Shown: positions 60,758 to 64,000 of the stretch, piece after piece
How positions within the stretch are numbered: position 1 is the stretch's first letter
Layout: the number at the start of each line of letters is the position of its first letter
Assembly: GCA_041484525.1 (NCBI GenBank)
Contig: JBGPHT010000014.1
Coordinates: forward strand, 1 to 64,000
Direction: 5' to 3'
DNA length: 64,000 bases
From: JBGPHT01 sp041484525
Lineage (GTDB): Bacteria; Acidobacteriota; Terriglobia; Bryobacterales; Bryobacteraceae
Position numbers and translations under genes: made by a program
The notes under the pieces: model-generated
What the model was told of the DNA's origin: nothing
Database searches by the model: none
Seen by the model: the letters and a program-made list of their open reading frames with translations, nothing else

Positions 60758-62031
60758 GTGACGCAAACACGATCGGTTTTGCCGGACTCTCCCATCTCGG
60801 GATCGTCTACAGTATGGCGGCTGCGGCTCGCGGCTTTTCGGTTTTGGCCTTTGATGAGCGGCTGGGCGTTGCCGAGGGACTTGCAGCCGGCCGCTTTCCC
60901 ATTAGTGAACCGGGGCTTGAAGATGCTTTTGTCAAACACCACGTCCGCATCAAATATAGCGCGGATGCTTCTTTGCTTTCCGGTTGCCCGTTGATTTTCG
61001 TTACGCTCGACGTTTCGACTGATGATGCTAACAACAGCGACTTGGCGCCTCTTGAATCGTTGATTGATCGGGTGAGCGCGGTTGCGGCGCCAGAGACCGT
61101 CCTGGTGCTGATGAGCCAGGTTCCGCCGGGTTTTTGCCGGAGGTTGGCGTGCCGCCTGCCCGCTTCGCTTCGGCTCTTCTACCAGGTGGAGACTCTGGTT
61201 TTCGGCAATGCCGTGGAACGGGCGGTCCGCCCCGAACGCTACATGGTCGGATGTGCCGAAACGGACTCTGGGCTGCCGACTTTGTATCGTCGATACCTGA
61301 AGGCCTTCGATTGTCCCGTGTTGCCGATGCGCTACGAGAGCGCCGAATTGTGCAAGATTGCGATCAATTGCTTTCTGGTGTCATCGGTTTCAACCTCGAA
61401 CACGCTGGCAGAGATTTGCGGCAAGATCGGCGCGGACTGGTCTGAGATCGTTCCGGCCTTGCGCCTAGACCGGCGCATCGGCCCACACGCCTATTTAAAT
61501 CCCGGACTGGGCATTGCCGGGGGGAATTTGGAACGCGACCTGGCGACCGTGCAGAGGCTGGCGGCCGAATATGGCTCGGATGCCCGTATCGTTACTGGTT
61601 GGCAGGAGAAGAGCCGCTACGACCGCGATTGGACCTTGCGTACTCTCCACCACACTGGCGTTCTCGCATCACCGTCGCACGCGTCTGTGGCCCTTTGGGG
61701 CCTGGCTTATAAAGCTGATACAGCATCGACAAAGAACTCTCCTGCATTTGCGGTTTTACGTGCTTTACCGCAATATAAGTTTCGGGCATACGACCCACAG
61801 GCGAAGATCGGCACCGGATTTCCCTTCGTTGACGTTTACACTTCAGCACTGGAGGCTGTGCAAGGCAGTACTGCGCTTCTCATAATGACGCCCTGGAAGG
61901 AGTTCTCGAACGTAACTCCGCGGGAACTTATCGCCCGGATGGCGAGCCTTCGACTAATCGATCCGTACAGGGTGTTGGACCGGAACCTATTCAGCGAGAG
62001 TGGTTTCGAGTATCACTGTCTGGGAGCTTAA
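60754..62031 (+). CDS. UDP-glucose/GDP-mannose dehydrogenase homologue lacking the catalytic Cys
   Basis: A 425-residue protein (ATG 60754, ATGA overlap) with the three-domain UGDH layout: IGFAGLSHLGIVYSMAAAARG (NAD site), RYESAELCKIAINCFLVSS (central helix with the conserved Glu and Lys), and the C-terminal VALWGLAYKADTASTKNSPA. At the active loop the usual GGSCFPKD reads AGGNLERD (255-262): the nucleophilic Cys is Asn258 and the Lys is Arg261. The four-electron oxidation to a uronic acid needs that Cys. This protein may stop at an aldehyde-level step, perform another redox reaction, or be inactive. Confidence 0.85.
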   Translation: MSDANTIGFAGLSHLGIVYSMAAAARGFSVLAFDERLGVAEGLAAGRFPISEPGLEDAFVKHHVRIKYSADASLLSGCPLIFVTLDVSTDDANNSDLAPLESLIDRVSAVAAPETVLVLMSQVPPGFCRRLACRLPASLRLFYQVETLVFGNAVERAVRPERYMVGCAETDSGLPTLYRRYLKAFDCPVLPMRYESAELCKIAINCFLVSSVSTSNTLAEICGKIGADWSEIVPALRLDRRIGPHAYLNPGLGIAGGNLERDLATVQRLAAEYGSDARIVTGWQEKSRYDRDWTLRTLHHTGVLASPSHASVALWGLAYKADTASTKNSPAFAVLRALPQYKFRAYDPQAKIGTGFPFVDVYTSALEAVQGSTALLIMTPWKEFSNVTPRELIARMASLRLIDPYRVLDRNLFSESGFEYHCLGA

Positions 62032-62036
62032 AACAA

Positions 62037-62945
62037 ATGCTCGTACATCGCTTCGAAAGCCCCACTGTCCCTTCCCGGATTGTCTTACTAGGCTCAAATG
62101 GTTTTCTCGCGTCCCAACTCCGGTGTACTTTTGAGGTGGCGCGGTTGGCCTATCGCGCCATTGGGAGCAAAGAGGTCGACCTGATAGACGGCGCTTCGAC
62201 CGACCAACTTGCTCAGATCGTGCGGTTTGAGGATGCGCTGGTAGTCACGTCTGCGCTAACGCCCGAGAAGGGGCGCGATCCGGCTACCCTCATCAAGAAC
62301 CTCCGCATGATAGAGAATCTGGCTATGTTGCTGGGACGGCAACCGTGTGCGCATATCATATATGTGAGTTCGGATGGAGTCTATGCCAGCCGTTCTTCTT
62401 TGATAGCGGAAGATTCTCCTTGCGAGACTGGTGATATCTACGGAGTAGCCCACGTGGTTCGCGAGAAAATGCTTCTGCAGGCATGTCAAAAAGCAGACGT
62501 CCCACTCGCTATCGTACGTCCTGGCGCGATTTATGGTTCAGGAGACACCCACAATAGCTACGGTCCGAATCGGTTCGTGCGTACTGCTCTGAAGGACGGC
62601 AAGATTGTTCTTTTTGGAGGTGGCGAGGAACGTAGGGATCATATCCATGTTCGTGACGTTGCTAATCTAATTCAGCGTTGCCTTGTGCATCGCAGCGCGG
62701 GCGTACTTAACGCAGTCACTGGGAAGGCATGGTCTTTTCGAGCAGTGGCTGAAAAGGTAACCGCCGCTTTGGGTTGCCCGATCCTCATCCAGGAATTGCC
62801 GAGAACCGGAACTATCACGCACCGGCACTTCGACATCACCGCTCGACTTAGGGCCTTTCCCGATTTCCAGGCCACGACGCTGGAGGAGGGTCTTGCTGAA
62901 ACCGTGTCTGGTGTGGCAAACGCCAGGGAGGAGGGTCTCACATGA
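62037..62945 (+). CDS. NAD-dependent epimerase/dehydratase with His in place of catalytic Lys
   Basis: A 302-residue SDR-fold protein. The N-terminal loop LLGSNGFLASQL replaces the common GGxGFIG, VSSDGVYA supplies the Ser/Thr region, and the YxxxK motif reads YGVAH (Tyr135, His139) followed by VVREKML. RPGAIYGSGDTHNSYGPNRF and FGGGEERRDHIHVRDVANLI confirm the extended-SDR sugar family. A group with YGxxH exists near other sugar clusters, to my recollection, so this need not be a dead enzyme. The stop overlaps the NUDIX gene by ATGA. Confidence 0.83.
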   Translation: MLVHRFESPTVPSRIVLLGSNGFLASQLRCTFEVARLAYRAIGSKEVDLIDGASTDQLAQIVRFEDALVVTSALTPEKGRDPATLIKNLRMIENLAMLLGRQPCAHIIYVSSDGVYASRSSLIAEDSPCETGDIYGVAHVVREKMLLQACQKADVPLAIVRPGAIYGSGDTHNSYGPNRFVRTALKDGKIVLFGGGEERRDHIHVRDVANLIQRCLVHRSAGVLNAVTGKAWSFRAVAEKVTAALGCPILIQELPRTGTITHRHFDITARLRAFPDFQATTLEEGLAETVSGVANAREEGLT

Positions 62946-63544
62946 TCCGGGAACCGTCGATCCCAACTATGCCGTGTGTGTGCGGCGTCGTAATTCTGCG
63001 CAGCGACGGCGCAGCCTTACTCCAACTTCGCGACGATATTCCAACCATTTCGGATCCTGGGATGTGGGTGTTCCCCGGCGGACATGTTGAGAACGGCGAA
63101 ACCCTGGAACAATGCGCTCGACGCGAGGTACTGGAAGAAGCATGCTACCGATGTGGGGAGTTGTCCAGGTTCGTCACCTACAACACAAAGGATCTCGGAT
63201 ACGAAACCGAATACGATATGGCTTTGTTTTGGTGCCGGTTTGACGAAATCCAAGAAGTAAAATGCTGTGAGGGTCAGCAGGTACGCTTCGTGTCGCGCGC
63301 GGAATTGAAGTCGCTGCTAACACCTAGGTATTTGCACGAAGTCTGGGATCTCGCTCTGGCGGTCAGCGGTATCGAGGCAGACGCGGGAACTAACACCACC
63401 ACTGAGCCTTTGCCTTTCCTCCAGACGCCACTTTCCGCCGAAGGTGGGAATTCGCCGGTTCCAAAACGACTAGTAGGGCAGGTGTACGACCCGGAGGGTG
63501 AAGCGCCCTCCCCTGCGTCCCCGGAGTCTGAAGGGGAGTACTGA
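62942..63544 (+). CDS. NUDIX hydrolase
   Basis: A 200-residue protein. The NUDIX box is at 47-69: GHVENGETLEQCARREVLEE matches Gx5Ex7REUxEE, with the later Gly replaced by Cys68. FPGG before the box is conserved. The last 50 residues are low complexity and rich in Pro, Glu and Ser. NUDIX enzymes in sugar clusters often hydrolyse or regulate NDP-sugars (GDP-mannose mannosyl hydrolase-like), which fits here. It overlaps the preceding epimerase gene and is followed after 71 bp by the transketolase. Confidence 0.87.
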   Translation: MIREPSIPTMPCVCGVVILRSDGAALLQLRDDIPTISDPGMWVFPGGHVENGETLEQCARREVLEEACYRCGELSRFVTYNTKDLGYETEYDMALFWCRFDEIQEVKCCEGQQVRFVSRAELKSLLTPRYLHEVWDLALAVSGIEADAGTNTTTEPLPFLQTPLSAEGGNSPVPKRLVGQVYDPEGEAPSPASPESEGEY

Positions 63545-63615
63545 TAATATTCATTGGATGAGTGCGGCCATCGGGAAAGACCAGTCCTCCAATTTGGCAC
63601 AAGAAAAGGTAAGGC

Positions 63616-64000
63616 ATGGAATCAGCTTCAAGTTTAGGTGTCGAACACATGTTTGATGTCGCTGTCGCCCGGCAACGGTGCCGTCGTCTTCGCAGGCGTA
63701 TTCTCGATATTTCCCAAAATGTCAGCGCACTCCATATTGCGCCGGCATTCAGTTGTCTGGAGATTTTGGACACAATCTATTTTGGCCTCTTTTGCCGCAA
63801 CAGCGATGGCAGTAGTCCTGACACCTTCCTTTTGTCAAAGGGCCACGGCGCCATGGCTCAGTACGTTATTCTGGAAGAATTGGGCATACTGAGCCAAGCG
63901 GAACTGGACGGCTACTGCCAGCCGGACGGCCATATTGGCGCGCACCCGGACTACGGGCTGCCGGGTATCGAAGCCTCCACTGGCTCACTCGGCCACGGCC
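63616..64000 (+). CDS. Transketolase N-terminal subunit (partial, runs off window)
   Basis: The frame from ATG 63616 stays open to the window end (128 codons). AGGTAAGG stands just upstream. ILDISQNVSALHIAPAFSCLEIL and TIYFGLFCRN, then LSKGHGAMAQYVILEELG and PDGHIGAHPDYGLPGIEA with STGSLGHG, are the hallmarks of the thiamine-diphosphate-binding N-terminal half of split transketolases. The His and Gly residues of KGHG and GSLGHG contact the cofactor. The C-terminal subunit should follow beyond 64000. In this context it probably builds or remodels a sugar precursor for the surface glycan. Confidence 0.88.
   Translation, partial: MESASSLGVEHMFDVAVARQRCRRLRRRILDISQNVSALHIAPAFSCLEILDTIYFGLFCRNSDGSSPDTFLLSKGHGAMAQYVILEELGILSQAELDGYCQPDGHIGAHPDYGLPGIEASTGSLGHG

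Overview
The window is most likely chromosomal DNA of an Acidobacteriota, close to the Solibacter/Bryobacter lineage. The evidence is high GC content, a secreted BACON-type protein ending in the C-terminal module first named in Solibacter (TIGR03437-like, from memory), an ECF sigma factor (Sig-70_X6 type) translationally coupled to a membrane Ser/Thr kinase, an Oar-like outer-membrane receptor with an N-terminal carboxypeptidase-regulatory domain, a PEP-CTERM protein, and many small secreted hydrolases. No rRNA, tRNA, CRISPR array, integrase or intact insertion sequence was recognised.

Region 1 (1-12936) is a plus-strand operon that looks like an anti-phage island. A MotA/TolQ-type channel protein with a long coiled coil ends in a domain resembling the EH-signature of ZorC. 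It is followed by a ZorD-like SNF2 ATPase, a 49-codon linker ORF, a second (RapA-type) SNF2 ATPase, an Mre11/SbcD-like nuclease and a Rad50/SbcC-like ATPase. Every junction after the first gene overlaps by a few bases, so these genes are probably made together. I read this as a Zorya-like core in which ZorA and ZorC are fused, coupled to a second helicase-nuclease-SMC module. I know of no described system with this composition. The 5' end of the channel gene is interrupted by an in-frame TGA, so this copy may be decaying. No zorB is visible inside the window.

Region 2 (12937-13724) is a non-coding stretch of degenerate interspersed repeats. Region 3 (13725-24158) holds a PpiD/SurA-like foldase, a DedA protein, the kinase/ECF pair, a PEP-CTERM protein, a transglutaminase-like protein, an atypical D-aminoacylase-family amidohydrolase, an M20 peptidase and an SDR. 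Region 4 (24353-36475) holds a sulfotransferase-like protein, an MFS transporter, a YfhO-like membrane protein, a response regulator, the 5-oxoprolinase genes pxpB-pxpC-pxpA, the BACON/Solibacter-C-terminal protein, an M6-type metalloprotease, an MmcQ-like protein and a tannase-family esterase. Several of these genes have a -10-like box 6-10 nt before the start codon and no Shine-Dalgarno sequence, which suggests leaderless mRNAs.

Region 5 (36512-50862) carries a glycosyltransferase and a flippase, a large membrane protein, a tail-fibre-like secreted protein, the Oar-like receptor, and a tight minus-strand operon (TonB-C-terminal/TPR protein, ParA-type ATPase, low-complexity protein, TPR protein, coiled-coil protein). 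Region 6 (51648-64000) is a surface-polysaccharide locus: gmd, two family-2 glycosyltransferases, a lipoprotein sharing a domain with one of them, then a tightly overlapping sugar-nucleotide operon (two epimerases, a nucleotidyltransferase-PfkB fusion, a Gfo/Idh/MocA oxidoreductase, a UDP-sugar-dehydrogenase homologue lacking the catalytic cysteine, an epimerase lacking the usual Lys, a NUDIX protein) and the start of a split transketolase that runs off the window end.
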